A stretch of DNA of 64,000 nt from CAYFPS01 sp964345075. Its GTDB lineage: Bacteria; CAIWAD01. This document shows positions 42,968-51,432 of the stretch, piece after piece. The notes under the pieces are model-generated. The model saw only the letters and a program-made list of their open reading frames with translations, was not told the origin of the DNA and did not search any database. Location of the stretch: assembly GCA_964345075.1 (NCBI GenBank), contig CAYFPS010000001.1, positions 260,650 to 324,649 on the forward strand, given 5' to 3'. Positions within the stretch are counted from its first letter, which is position 1. Each line of letters opens with the position of its first letter. The translations under genes and the position numbers were made by a program.

Positions 42968-43975
42968 ATGAAGCCGATTGAGCGGCAGCTTGGACTGGTT
43001 GCCTATCTCTCCCATTACCGGCTGGGCCGGACGCTGGAAGAAGTTTGCCGGGACCTGCCCGACTATGGAAGGGGCGATGCCGCGCGCAAGAAGCTGCAGC
43101 GTGATCGCGCCCTGCTCGAGGCCGAGGGGCTGCCGATTCGCGTTGTCACACAGGAGGGTGAAAGCGATGACGGCAACCTGCGCTACCTGTATCAGCTGGA
43201 TCGCCGCCGCGTGTTCAGCCAGCCCCTAAGGCTCGAGGAGCGCGAGCGCCGCATGCTGTTTGACCTTTGTGATACACTTGCCGCCGAGCGCAGTTTTGAG
43301 TTTGGCTCGCTGGCAGCCTCGGCTCGTCAGAAACTGCTGGCGGAGCTTCCTGCAGAAAGCGCCCCGGTGGAAACAGGCGCAGCCCTGCCCGCGCCGCAGG
43401 AAACGGATCTGCTGGGCCAGCTACTGCTTGCCCTTAGGCAGGGCAAGTGCCTGCGCGTGTATTACGAGAGCATCTCAAGTGGACAGGCCGTCTGGCGTCT
43501 TATTCACCCCCTGCGCCTGGAGCTGGTGGATGGCGGCTGGATGCTTGGCGCCTGGTGTGAGCTGCGTGGCGCGCTGCGAAACTTTCGCCCGCATCGCATG
43601 CGCCAGATCGAGCTCCTGGACGTGCCGGTTAGCGAGGCCTTCAGGCAACAGGCCGGGCCAATGCCTTCCGGCGGTCTTGAAACCAAAGCCTGGGCCTGCG
43701 GGCTGGGCCTTGGTGGATCGCAGGGCCTGGCTGCCCGGGTCGTCTTTGATGCTGAACTTGCCTCCCTGGTCAGACGGCGCTATGCGGGGATGGGTCGTCT
43801 AAGCGCTGGCCCGTCGGGTGAGCTTGTCTTTGAGGCCACGGTGCTGGAGCCTGGGCGCTTCACCCGTTGGCTGCTCTCATGGGGAAGCCGCGCCAGACTG
43901 GAAGGGGGCGATGCGCTTGCCGCTGATGTTCAGCGCAGATTGAAGGGGATTCTCGGGGAGGCGGGCAATGGCTGA
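42968..43975 (+). CDS. WYL domain transcriptional regulator (PafB-like)
   Basis: A 335-residue protein. The N-terminal winged helix (about 1-60) has a LEEVCRDLP and KKLQRDRALLEAEGLPI pattern, as in the YafY/PafB group. The WYL domain is at about 155-215 (CLRVYYES, then WRLIHPLRLELVDGGWMLGAWCELRGALRNFRPHRM), and a WCX-like C-terminal part follows. WYL proteins bind ligands such as nucleic acids and regulate DNA damage or defence genes. The gene overlaps the next by eight bases. Confidence 0.88.
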   Translation: MKPIERQLGLVAYLSHYRLGRTLEEVCRDLPDYGRGDAARKKLQRDRALLEAEGLPIRVVTQEGESDDGNLRYLYQLDRRRVFSQPLRLEERERRMLFDLCDTLAAERSFEFGSLAASARQKLLAELPAESAPVETGAALPAPQETDLLGQLLLALRQGKCLRVYYESISSGQAVWRLIHPLRLELVDGGWMLGAWCELRGALRNFRPHRMRQIELLDVPVSEAFRQQAGPMPSGGLETKAWACGLGLGGSQGLAARVVFDAELASLVRRRYAGMGRLSAGPSGELVFEATVLEPGRFTRWLLSWGSRARLEGGDALAADVQRRLKGILGEAGNG

Positions 43976-44909
43976 GAAAGCTGGCATCGAAGATCTGCTC
44001 AACCTCCTGCCGCGCCTCAAGGCTTATGATGGCAAGCCTCTGGATGAAGCCGCGCGAGCGCTTGGGCTCCCGCCAGCCGAACTTCTGGCCAGGATGGAGC
44101 GCCTTTCCAGCCTTCGCTTTGGCGACATGGATCGCGGCGAGCTGATTGACTGCTGGGTGGAAGAGGGCCTTCTCTATCTGCACACAGGCGGTTTATTCGA
44201 TCACGTGGTGCGTTTGAGTCGCGCGGAAATGATGGCGATTCTCTTTGGAGCCATCAGGCTGGGCGAGCAGAACCATCAGCTTCCCGCAGGCCTGCCTGCA
44301 CTTCTTGAGCGGGTGGAAAAGGCCCTGGGCGAAGAGGGCGAGCTGAAGAGCTCGCTTTTGGGGCTGGCCGGGGACAGCGAGCCTTTTCTGGAGGATGTCC
44401 GGCAAGCAGTTGAAGACCGGACGCAGCTTGTCATCTGGTATTACAGTCTCTCCAGCGAGCGTTACCGCGAGCGGACCGTGGATCCATGGACGCTTAGCCG
44501 AGAGCGCGGGCGCTGGTATCTATATGGACTCGACCACGCCTCGGGCGAACCCAGAACCTTCCGGCTCGACCGAATCGGCGAGCTTCAACAGAAACTGCCC
44601 GGCAGCGCCGCGCCCATGCCTGCCCATTCATTGGAAGTGTCCGCGGAGGGCGGGCCTGTGGCGGACCTGTTGCTGGACCCACTATTGGCCCGCGTTGCCG
44701 GCGAGCAGGGCTGGAAGGACCTTGAGCCAACAGCGGACGGGCTTGTCTGGCGGCCAGCCTACGAAGAAGCAAGGACTTTTGTGGCGGCGCTATTACCCTT
44801 TGCCGAGCAGATTCGGTTACGCGGCCCCGAGCCCCTGGTTGAGGCCTGGCGGGAGGCCGTGGGTAAATTATTGTTACAACATGGCGCAAAAATTCAGAAT
44901 CTGGATTAA
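43968..44909 (+). CDS. WYL domain transcriptional regulator (PafC-like)
   Basis: A 313-residue protein built like PafC: an N-terminal helical/winged part (about 1-75), then a WYL domain at about 150-200 (LVIWYYSLSSERYRERTVDPWTLSRERGRWYLYGLDHASGEPRTFRLDRIGEL) and a C-terminal WCX-like part. In actinobacteria PafB and PafC are adjacent, act together and induce DNA repair genes without RecA/LexA. Outside that group the pair's targets are unknown. The eight-base overlap with the first WYL gene implies co-translation. Confidence 0.85.
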   Translation: MAEKAGIEDLLNLLPRLKAYDGKPLDEAARALGLPPAELLARMERLSSLRFGDMDRGELIDCWVEEGLLYLHTGGLFDHVVRLSRAEMMAILFGAIRLGEQNHQLPAGLPALLERVEKALGEEGELKSSLLGLAGDSEPFLEDVRQAVEDRTQLVIWYYSLSSERYRERTVDPWTLSRERGRWYLYGLDHASGEPRTFRLDRIGELQQKLPGSAAPMPAHSLEVSAEGGPVADLLLDPLLARVAGEQGWKDLEPTADGLVWRPAYEEARTFVAALLPFAEQIRLRGPEPLVEAWREAVGKLLLQHGAKIQNLD

Positions 44910-44954
44910 ATTCAGGAACTCCCTTGCCGATCAGGCTATTGACAAGGGGGAATC

Positions 44955-45404
44955 ATGTGTAAGTCCAAGCCCTGGTTGCTTTGCACGACGTGTGGCAAAG
45001 AGTGGTCCAGCCAGAACGATGTCCTCGAAGACAATCAACTGATCCTGAACGGCTATATGCCGGATTTCACGGAGCTGCGCGACGGGCTCCTGCTGTTTAC
45101 CCACCATGCGCCGGGCTGCGGAACAACACTGGCTGTTCGGGTCGGGGATGTCATTCACCTGCTGCCGGAAGAGCTGAGCCTGGAGCTTCGGCAAGGCGAC
45201 TGGGACTGTCCCGGACACTGCCTTCAGGTCGATGTTCTCGATGCCTGCGGTGCGCGCTGCCGGGCTGCGGTCGTGCGTGGCCTGCTTCAGGTTTTCAGGA
45301 AGAAGGAGGACCGTAATCAGTTACCAGCGGGCCAGCAGCCAGCTCCCGGCCAGAAAGACGTTTCAGTTACCAGTATCCAGGTACCAGCAGGCCAGTCAGG
45401 CTGA
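44955..45404 (+). CDS. Hypothetical protein with N-terminal CxxC and CGTTLA motif
   Basis: A 149-residue protein that I cannot assign to a named family. It starts MCKSKPWLLCTTCGKEWSS with a zinc-ribbon-like CxxC, then LILNGYMPDF, LLLFTHHAPGCGTTLAVRVGDVIHLLPEEL, then CPGHCLQVDVLDACGARCRAA. Ten cysteines, several paired, suggest metal binding. The last 30 or so residues (QLPAGQQPAPGQ and on) are translated from the CAGTTACCAG-type repeats that begin the adjacent island, so the original C-terminus has probably been replaced. GGGG precedes the ATG. Confidence 0.65.
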   Translation: MCKSKPWLLCTTCGKEWSSQNDVLEDNQLILNGYMPDFTELRDGLLLFTHHAPGCGTTLAVRVGDVIHLLPEELSLELRQGDWDCPGHCLQVDVLDACGARCRAAVVRGLLQVFRKKEDRNQLPAGQQPAPGQKDVSVTSIQVPAGQSG

Positions 45405-45597
45405 AGAAGCAGCCAGTTACCAGATTCCAGATACCAGTCAGAGAGGCGTTAGGCGTTAGACGTCAGTCCTTAGCAAGCCGCAAGCGAAGCCGAGAAGTGT
45501 CGGCAAGGCTGAACAATTTCGAATAACGCTAGCGGGAACTCTGTCGGGAACCGTGAGTGCTGGAATTGTCAGGGATCATGGACGGCGGAGGGCTTCG

Positions 45598-45619
45598 GTG
45601 CCAGACACGTGTCTGGCAC
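45598..45619. repeat. 22-base perfect palindrome of the REP type
   Basis: GTGCCAGACAC followed directly by its reverse complement GTGTCTGGCAC. GTGCCTGACAC (45620-45630), one base different, follows at once in the same orientation as the first half. GTGCCTGACAC-like units are common in REP elements of many phyla. Confidence 0.75.
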
Positions 45620-45712
45620 GTGCCTGACACTTTTCATACGCCAAATCATAACACAGATACGATTAGTCACCAGTTACTAGTTACCAGTTACCAGTCAGAA
45701 GTTTGCTGGTCC

Positions 45713-45738
45713 ACTGGCCCCTGGCCCGCTGACGCCTA
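45713..45738 (+). repeat. 26-base direct repeat, copy 1
   Basis: Begins ACTGGCCCCTGGCCCG and is identical over 26 bases to the copy at 45787-45812. Between the copies lie the TAACGCC heptamer array and a GC-rich REP hairpin. Confidence 0.85.
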
Positions 45739-45786
45739 AGGCCTAACGCCTAACGCCTTACGCCCGTCATCCCCGCGGACGCGGGG

Positions 45787-45812
45787 ACTGGCCCCTGGCC
45801 CGCTGACGCCTA
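45787..45812 (+). repeat. 26-base direct repeat, copy 2, over the gcdH stop
   Basis: Identical to the copy at 45713-45738. It covers the stop codon of the minus-strand acyl-CoA dehydrogenase gene, so the element has duplicated or inserted right at that gene's end. Confidence 0.85.
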
Positions 45813-46973
45813 CACGTACGCCGCAATCCCCGTCGCGGCCTGGCCCAGAATCAGCGCGTGAATATCGTGCGTGCCTTCGTAAGTGTAGACGCTTTCCAGG
45901 TTGAGCATGTGTCGCCCGCACTGGTACTCGAGGCTGATTCCGTTGGCGCCCAGCATGGTGCGGCAGCTTCTGGCCACATCCAGCGCCATGGCCACATTGT
46001 TGCGCTTGGCCATGCTGATCTGCGCGGGACTCAGGCGATCTTCTTCCTTCAGCTGGCCAAGGCGTAAGACAAGCCCCTGCGCCAGCGTGATCTGAGTCAT
46101 CATTTCGGCCAGCTTCGCCTGTTGCAGCTGAAAACTGGCCAGCGGGCGATCGAACTGCTTGCGCTCCTTTTGATAGGCCAGCGCCTCGTCATAGCAGGCC
46201 TGTGCCGCGCCCACGGCTCCCCAGGCAATCCCGTAGCGCGCCTGATTCAGGCAGCTAAGCGGTCCCTTCAGCCCCTTGACGCCCGGCAGGAGATTCTCTT
46301 TGGGCAGGCGCACATCCTTGAAAACCAGCTCGGACGTCACGCTGGCCCGCAGACTGAACTTGTGCTTGTGCAGGGGCGCGCTGAAGCCCGGCATGCCCTT
46401 TTCCACCAGAAAGCCGCGCACTTCGCCGTCCAGCTTGGCCCAGACCACCGCCACATCAGCCACGCTGCCATTGGTGATCCACATTTTCGCGCCGTTCAGG
46501 AGGTAGTGGTCGCCCTTGTCTTCGGCGCGCGTTTCCATACCGCCGGGATCGCTGCCGTGATCGGGTTCGGTCAGGCCAAAACAGCCGATAGCCTCGGCCG
46601 TGGCCAGTTGGGGCAGCCACTTGTCCCGCTGCTCGTCGGAGCCAAAGCGCCAGATTGGATACATGACCAGGCCGCTCTGCACGGAAAGAAAACTCCTGAG
46701 CCCGCTGTCGCCCCGCTCCAGCTCGCGGTTGATCAGGCCGTAAGCCGTGTGACTAAGGCCCGCGCAGCCCCAGCCCTCGATGGTTGCGCCAAAGAGGCCC
46801 AGCTCGCCCATCTCGCGCGCCAGCTCAAAAGGAAAGCGGTCGGCCTCAAAACAGTCCGCCACCAGCGGCATGAAGCGCTCACTCACCCAGCGCCGGACTT
46901 CCTGAGCGATGTGCTGCTCTTCTTCCTTGAGTAGATCATCAAAGCAGAAAAAATCTAAAGCCTGATACGACAT
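45810..46973 (-). CDS. Acyl-CoA dehydrogenase, glutaryl-CoA dehydrogenase type
   Basis: A 387-residue flavoprotein. It has CFGLTEPDHGSDPGGMETRAE, KMWITNGSVADVAVVWAK, then ARYGIAWGAVGAAQACYDEALAYQKERKQF and the catalytic base in YEGTHDIHALILGQAATGIAA. These segments match glutaryl-CoA dehydrogenase, which oxidises and decarboxylates glutaryl-CoA to crotonyl-CoA in lysine and tryptophan breakdown; the non-decarboxylating variant cannot be excluded. GGAAAGGAA precedes the ATG at 46973; an upstream frame of 19 codons lacks such a site. The 3' end runs into the repeat island. Confidence 0.87.
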   Translation of the reverse strand: MSYQALDFFCFDDLLKEEEQHIAQEVRRWVSERFMPLVADCFEADRFPFELAREMGELGLFGATIEGWGCAGLSHTAYGLINRELERGDSGLRSFLSVQSGLVMYPIWRFGSDEQRDKWLPQLATAEAIGCFGLTEPDHGSDPGGMETRAEDKGDHYLLNGAKMWITNGSVADVAVVWAKLDGEVRGFLVEKGMPGFSAPLHKHKFSLRASVTSELVFKDVRLPKENLLPGVKGLKGPLSCLNQARYGIAWGAVGAAQACYDEALAYQKERKQFDRPLASFQLQQAKLAEMMTQITLAQGLVLRLGQLKEEDRLSPAQISMAKRNNVAMALDVARSCRTMLGANGISLEYQCGRHMLNLESVYTYEGTHDIHALILGQAATGIAAYV

Positions 46974-47002
46974 GGGATTTCCTTTCCGACCTTTTGTCCC
47001 TT

Positions 47003-47049
47003 GGGCAAGCCTCAAAGATAAGGTCTGCAAGCTTGGCTTTGGCTTGCCC
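47003..47049. promoter_or_regulatory. Inverted repeat between gcdH-type gene and kinase
   Basis: GGGCAAGCC (47003-47011) and GGCTTGCCC (47041-47049) are a perfect 9-base inverted repeat with 29 bases between them, in the divergent gap. The right arm coincides with the proposed -35 of the kinase promoter, so a bound regulator would affect it. Confidence 0.5.
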
Positions 47050-47072
47050 CTTTTTGGGTGAGGTTGTATTCT
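47044..47072 (+). promoter_or_regulatory. Promoter of the two-component operon
   Basis: TTGCCC (47044-47049), a 17-base spacer and TATTCT (47067-47072), about 30 bases before the kinase start. A moderate sigma-70 match. Confidence 0.5.
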
Positions 47073-47099
47073 AAGCAGTTAAGGGTCAGTTGGAGTTCC

Positions 47100-48230
47100 A
47101 TGCGAAAGAGTCGGCGCGGCGGGCGGATACCCCTCTTCATCTTTGTTGGCGTGATGCTGCTCGCGCTGGCCCAGACGCTCTGGTGGACCCTCTTTCAGTA
47201 CCAGCAGAGCGTGGAGCTAAGGGAAGCCGAGCTCGCCCGCTATGAAGCGCAGGTTTCGGCCGTGCAGCTGGAGCTGCAGCGAATCGGCCGACCCTTAAGC
47301 CTGGCCGAGCGGCAGAATCTGCACGAGCTATATCCGGCAATGGCGCTTTCGGAGACGGACGAAGGCCAGACGGGTCTGACGCCGGTGGTCGCCACGGAAG
47401 TGCTGGAGCAGGTCTGGCAGGACTCTCGTTCCCGCACGCGTATGCTGGCCGCCGAAGGGGCCTTCTTTGCCCTGTTGCTGGTCTTTGGCTTGTGGTTGCA
47501 GCTTTTGGCCTATCGCCGGCTGGCCGACTCGGTCAGGCAGCAGAGCAACTTCATCAGTGCCGTGACACACGAGCTGAAGTCGCCCCTGACCTCGATCAGT
47601 CTTTTTGCCGAGCTTCTTGACGAAGAGCACGTGGCGGATGAAACACGGCGCTCGGCGGCCAGTTCGATCCTGGAGGAGAGCGCACGCCTGACGGCGCTGG
47701 TAGAGCAGATTCTTCGTGTGCGCACGCTGGATGCCCGTGACATGCGCCTTGAAAAGCAGCCGGTTGATCTGACTTCGGTTGTATCACGCCAGCTCGACAC
47801 TCTGGCGCGCCGGGCGGAGGGCTCCGGAATTAAGCTTGTATCACAGGCCGGAAATTCGCCCATGATGGTTCGGGGAGATGCGGAAGCTCTGTGCCTGATT
47901 GTGGGCAACCTGCTGGATAACGCGCTTAAGTATTCTGAGGCGGGCACGTGTATCACGGCCGGACTCAAGCGCCACGGAAAGCTGGTGGAGTGCTGGGTGC
48001 AGGATGAAGGCGCAGGCTTTCATCCGGAAGAAGGACGCCGCCTCTTTGATCGCTTCTATCGTGGCGGTGACGAAATGACACGGCGCACCACGGGTACGGG
48101 CCTCGGCCTTTATCTTGTGCGGGAATTCGCCGAGGCCATGGATGGTCGAGTTAGAGCGGACAGCGAGGGGCCCGGAACGGGCGCCTGTTTTACGCTGACG
48201 CTACCCCTGTTGAACGGAAAGGATGCCTGA
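47100..48230 (+). CDS. Sensor histidine kinase
   Basis: A 376-residue membrane kinase: two membrane helices (about 10-30 and 120-140) around a short periplasmic domain, then HisKA with H157 in SAVTHELKSPLTSISLFAELL and HATPase motifs NLLDNALKYSE (N), DEGAGF (G1) and GTGLGLYLV (G2). There is no HAMP domain; the helix runs almost directly into HisKA. TTGGAG precedes the chosen ATG. The stop shares a base with the response regulator start (TGATG). Three copies of the repeated octamer lie within 180 bases. Confidence 0.93.
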   Translation: MRKSRRGGRIPLFIFVGVMLLALAQTLWWTLFQYQQSVELREAELARYEAQVSAVQLELQRIGRPLSLAERQNLHELYPAMALSETDEGQTGLTPVVATEVLEQVWQDSRSRTRMLAAEGAFFALLLVFGLWLQLLAYRRLADSVRQQSNFISAVTHELKSPLTSISLFAELLDEEHVADETRRSAASSILEESARLTALVEQILRVRTLDARDMRLEKQPVDLTSVVSRQLDTLARRAEGSGIKLVSQAGNSPMMVRGDAEALCLIVGNLLDNALKYSEAGTCITAGLKRHGKLVECWVQDEGAGFHPEEGRRLFDRFYRGGDEMTRRTTGTGLGLYLVREFAEAMDGRVRADSEGPGTGACFTLTLPLLNGKDA

Positions 48231-48934
48231 TGGCTCGAATCCTCATTGTGGAAGACGAAAAGAACATCGCCGAGGCGGTCACGCTGCACCTGGTGGCGGC
48301 CGGGCACCATGTTCAATTTGTCGACAACGGTGATACAGGCCTGCGTGAGATCGTTGAGGGCACGCACGAGCTGGTGCTGCTGGACGTGATGCTGCCGGGC
48401 CTCGACGGTTTTGAGGTCTGTCGCCGGGCCCGCGAGTCGGGCGCGCGCCTGCCCATTCTTTTTCTGACAGCCAAGGATATGGACGACGACCGTGTCCGCG
48501 GCCTGGAGCTGGGCGGCGATGATTATATGACCAAGCCCTTCAACATGCGCGAGCTCAAGGCAAGAATTGAAGGCATGCTGCGCCGGCAGGTCTGGTACCA
48601 GCAGACTCCCGTCGTGGGCGAAGTGTTCCAGTTCGGCGGGAACGAAGTCAACTTTTCCTCCTACGAGGCCTCCCTGTCCACGGGCGAGCGCATTCGCCTC
48701 ACCCAGAAGGAGTGCATGCTACTCAAGCTGCTGGTGGAGAAGGATGGTATTGTCGTTGAGCGATCCGAAATCCTTGATGCGGTCTGGGGCTACGAAAACT
48801 ACCCCTCCACGCGAACGGTCGACAATCTGGTGCTGCACTTGCGCAAGCACTTCGAGACCGACCCGAAAAACCCGAAGCACTTCCTTTCCGTGTACCGGGT
48901 TGGCTATCGTTTTGTCAAGATCCCTGAAGAATAG
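48230..48934 (+). CDS. OmpR/PhoB-family response regulator
   Basis: A 234-residue regulator. Receiver domain: acidic pocket VEDE at the front, phospho-acceptor D52 in LLDVMLPG, and the lysine in YMTKPFNMRELKARI. The C-terminal winged helix (about 140-232) has LTQKECMLLKLLVEKDGIVVERSEILDAVWG and RTVDNLVLHLRKHFE. It is the partner of the kinase just upstream. Its targets may include the DsbD gene that follows ten bases later; that is inference from position. Confidence 0.95.
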   Translation: MARILIVEDEKNIAEAVTLHLVAAGHHVQFVDNGDTGLREIVEGTHELVLLDVMLPGLDGFEVCRRARESGARLPILFLTAKDMDDDRVRGLELGGDDYMTKPFNMRELKARIEGMLRRQVWYQQTPVVGEVFQFGGNEVNFSSYEASLSTGERIRLTQKECMLLKLLVEKDGIVVERSEILDAVWGYENYPSTRTVDNLVLHLRKHFETDPKNPKHFLSVYRVGYRFVKIPEE

Positions 48935-48944
48935 GACCCAAGGC

Positions 48945-50765
48945 ATGAGCACACTTCTTCGCCTGCTGACTCTTCTCGTGTTGACCCTTTCAGCCAGCGC
49001 TGCGCCCGGATCGGCGCAGACCGGCTTTGACCCAGAGCGCGACATTCGCGTGGAGGCCTTTCTCTCTCACGACGCGGTGGCTCCGGGCTCCAGCCCTGAA
49101 GTATTGATCGTGTATCACGTGCCCGAGAGTTATCACATCACGGACAAGAGCTATGGCATGTTCTATGCCGAGGCGGACACGACCGAGCGTCTGCGCCTGG
49201 ATCGTATCACGCTGCCCAAGGGAATTCCCTATCACGAAGAAGAAATCTACCGCGGCGATGTTCTGGTCAAGGGCACGCTGGCCGTTTCAGGCGAGGGTGC
49301 TGGCGCAGAAGATCTGACCATCTATGCCGGTTATCAGGTCTGCTCCGAGTTCGGTGATCTTACCTGCTACATGCCAGTGGACAAAGAGCTAACCCTGCCC
49401 GTGCGCTTTGTGGAGAAGGCTTCCGAGATGAAGCCGATCAACGCCGAATGGTTCGGCGCACCGGAAGCTGCAGCGGCGAGCTCTTCGGGTGAAGGGCTTG
49501 AGGGCAAGCTGCAGAATGCGCTGGAGGCCGGGAGCTGGGTGGCCTTCTTCATTGTTTTTCTGGGCGGCATTCTTTCCAGCCTGACGCCCTGCGTCTATCC
49601 CGTGATACCCATTACCATCTCCTTTATTGGCGCGCGCTCCAAGGGCAAGTTCCACGGCTTCATCCAGAGCCTCTACTTCGTGATGGGCATGGCGCTGGTC
49701 TACAGCGGGCTGGGAATGGCTGCGGCGCTGGGCGGCGGGAGCTTCGGCGCGGTCGGGCAGTCGCCGGCCGTGCAGGCAATCATCGCCGTGATCTTCCTGG
49801 TCTTTGCGGCCTCCATGTTCGGGGCCTTCGAGATTCAGCTGCCCTCGTCAATTTCAGCCAAGCTGCAGGAGGGCGACAAGTCCGGGCCGCTGGGCGCGAT
49901 TGTCATGGGAGCGATCACGGGATTCATTGCCGCCCCCTGTGTCGGACCGATCATTGCCGTCCTGCTGGTCTACATCGCAACCACCGGCAGTCTGGCGATG
50001 GGCTTCTTTCTGATGCTGGCCTACGCGCTGGGCATGGGTCTGCTCTTCCTGGTGATCGGAACCTTCGCCGGAGCCATGAACGCCCTGCCTGGTGCTGGTG
50101 GCTGGATGGACACGGTCAAGAAGTTCTTTGGCGTGGTGATGGTTGCCATGGCCGTCTACTTCCTGCGTGATACAATTCCTGGCAGCTGGATGCCCTGGAT
50201 TGCCGGCGGTAGCCTGGTGATCTTCGCCGTCTTCTCGGGGGCCTTCTCTTCTTTAAGTGAGGAGAGCGAGTTTGCCGACAAGCTCTACAAGGCCATTGGC
50301 CTGATCGCCCTGATCATCGGCATGCGCTTCCTGCTCTTCGGCTTTGGCCCGATGGTGGGGGCTGTTGCCGGCACGGCAGCCGAGGCCGTGTCCGCGCACC
50401 CGGAACTGGAGTGGCAAGTCTCCTCCCCCGATCAGGACCTGCACGAGGCCCTGCTTTCCGAGGCCCGCAGCTCCGGCCAGCCCGTGATCGTCGACTTCTG
50501 GGCAACCTGGTGCGCCCAGTGCCGAGAGCTGGATCACAAGACCTGGACCGACCCCGCCGTATACGAAGAAGGCCAGCGCTTCACGCGCATCAAAATGGAC
50601 ATGACCAAATCGGACACGGACTGGGCCCTGGCGCAGAACGAGAACTTCAGCGTGGTCGGCATGCCCACCGTGATCTTCTACAATTCTTCCGGCCAGGAGC
50701 AGCGTCGCTTTGTCGGCTTTCAGGAGGCCGGAAAAGTGCTGGAGTGGATGAAGGCCGTCCGCTAG
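48945..50765 (+). CDS. dsbD: Thiol:disulfide interchange protein DsbD
   Basis: DsbD carries electrons from cytoplasmic thioredoxin across the membrane to periplasmic thiol proteins. The 606-residue protein has a signal peptide (MSTLLRLLTLLVLTLSASAAPGSAQ), an N-terminal immunoglobulin-like domain with a cysteine pair (YQVCSEFGDLTCYMP), and the membrane domain with the two essential cysteines in TPCVYP (about 216) and APCVGP (about 332). It ends in a thioredoxin domain with WCAQC (about 522-526). All three redox pairs are present. Such a protein also supports cytochrome c maturation, which fits the multiheme cytochrome later in the window. Confidence 0.94.
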   Translation: MSTLLRLLTLLVLTLSASAAPGSAQTGFDPERDIRVEAFLSHDAVAPGSSPEVLIVYHVPESYHITDKSYGMFYAEADTTERLRLDRITLPKGIPYHEEEIYRGDVLVKGTLAVSGEGAGAEDLTIYAGYQVCSEFGDLTCYMPVDKELTLPVRFVEKASEMKPINAEWFGAPEAAAASSSGEGLEGKLQNALEAGSWVAFFIVFLGGILSSLTPCVYPVIPITISFIGARSKGKFHGFIQSLYFVMGMALVYSGLGMAAALGGGSFGAVGQSPAVQAIIAVIFLVFAASMFGAFEIQLPSSISAKLQEGDKSGPLGAIVMGAITGFIAAPCVGPIIAVLLVYIATTGSLAMGFFLMLAYALGMGLLFLVIGTFAGAMNALPGAGGWMDTVKKFFGVVMVAMAVYFLRDTIPGSWMPWIAGGSLVIFAVFSGAFSSLSEESEFADKLYKAIGLIALIIGMRFLLFGFGPMVGAVAGTAAEAVSAHPELEWQVSSPDQDLHEALLSEARSSGQPVIVDFWATWCAQCRELDHKTWTDPAVYEEGQRFTRIKMDMTKSDTDWALAQNENFSVVGMPTVIFYNSSGQEQRRFVGFQEAGKVLEWMKAVR

Positions 50766-50790
50766 CGCGGATCGGGCGAGTCCGTTATCC

Positions 50791-51429
50791 ATGATCCGGC
50801 TAAGCGAAATCTTTTACTCCATTCAGGGCGAGGGCCCCTTTCAAGGGCTGCCCACGCTCTTTGTGCGCCTGACGGGCTGCGACTTGCGTTGTAGCTGGTG
50901 TGATACAAGCCATGCCTTTCATGGTGGTGAGTCCTATACCCTGCCCTCGCTGGTCGCGCAAATTCTGGAAAACGGCTGCAGGCGCATTTGTATTACAGGC
51001 GGAGAGCCCCTGCTTCAGGCAGAGTGTCCCGAGCTGATGCAGCAGCTGCTTGATGCGGGTTGTTCGGTCAGCCTGGAAACCGGCGGACACCGCGACCTGA
51101 GCCCTGTCCCCGTGGCCGTGACACAAGTCGTTGATGTCAAGTGTCCGGGATCGGGCGAGGGCGGCAGTTTTCGCCTTTCCAACCTGGCGAGCATGAAAGC
51201 CGGTGACGCGCTCAAGTTCGTGGTGGCGTCGCCGGAAGACATCGACTGGCTCGAGGGCTTTCTGGACGACCAGCAGGTTCCACCGGGCGTCGAGCTCTTT
51301 GTATCACCGGTGCCGGGCCAGTTGGACGCCGCCCTGCTTGCCGAACGCATACTTCAATCTCCCCACCCCTTGAGGCTCGGCCTGCAGCTGCACAAGATTC
51401 TCTGGGGCGACGATGTTCAAGGACGATAG
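50791..51429 (+). CDS. queE: 7-carboxy-7-deazaguanine synthase QueE
   Basis: QueE is the radical SAM enzyme that makes 7-carboxy-7-deazaguanine on the way to queuosine. The 212-residue protein opens SEIFYSIQGEGPFQGLPTLFVRLTGCDLRC, with the CX3CX2C cluster at C30, C34 and C37, then CDTSHAF and the TGGEPLLQ motif. One copy of GTGATACA is embedded in the conserved WCDT codons. The next gene, queC, starts three bases after its stop. Confidence 0.94.
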   Translation: MIRLSEIFYSIQGEGPFQGLPTLFVRLTGCDLRCSWCDTSHAFHGGESYTLPSLVAQILENGCRRICITGGEPLLQAECPELMQQLLDAGCSVSLETGGHRDLSPVPVAVTQVVDVKCPGSGEGGSFRLSNLASMKAGDALKFVVASPEDIDWLEGFLDDQQVPPGVELFVSPVPGQLDAALLAERILQSPHPLRLGLQLHKILWGDDVQGR

Positions 51430-51432
51430 ACC

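Larger units (their letters stand above)
45405..45809. repeat. Non-coding repeat island (REP palindromes and heptamer arrays)
   Basis: No gene. The island holds (a) a heptamer family CCAGTTA/CCAGTTACCAG, near 45315, 45365, 45413 (in the upstream gene's tail) and at 45671-45695; (b) GGCGTTA repeats near 45445-45458 and their reverse complement (TAACGCC) near 45741-45756; (c) a 22-base perfect palindrome at 45598-45619 plus a third half-site to 45630; (d) a REP-like hairpin CCCCGC-GGAC-GCGGGG at 45771-45786; (e) a 26-base direct repeat. Such mixtures are typical of REP-type elements mobilised by RAYT transposases; no RAYT gene is in the window. Confidence 0.75.

Noticed and set aside
45405..45809. 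CRISPR array
   Set aside because: Repeats are 7-mers, palindromes and one 26-base pair, with no regular 25-40-base repeats and unique spacers of even length, and there are no cas genes.
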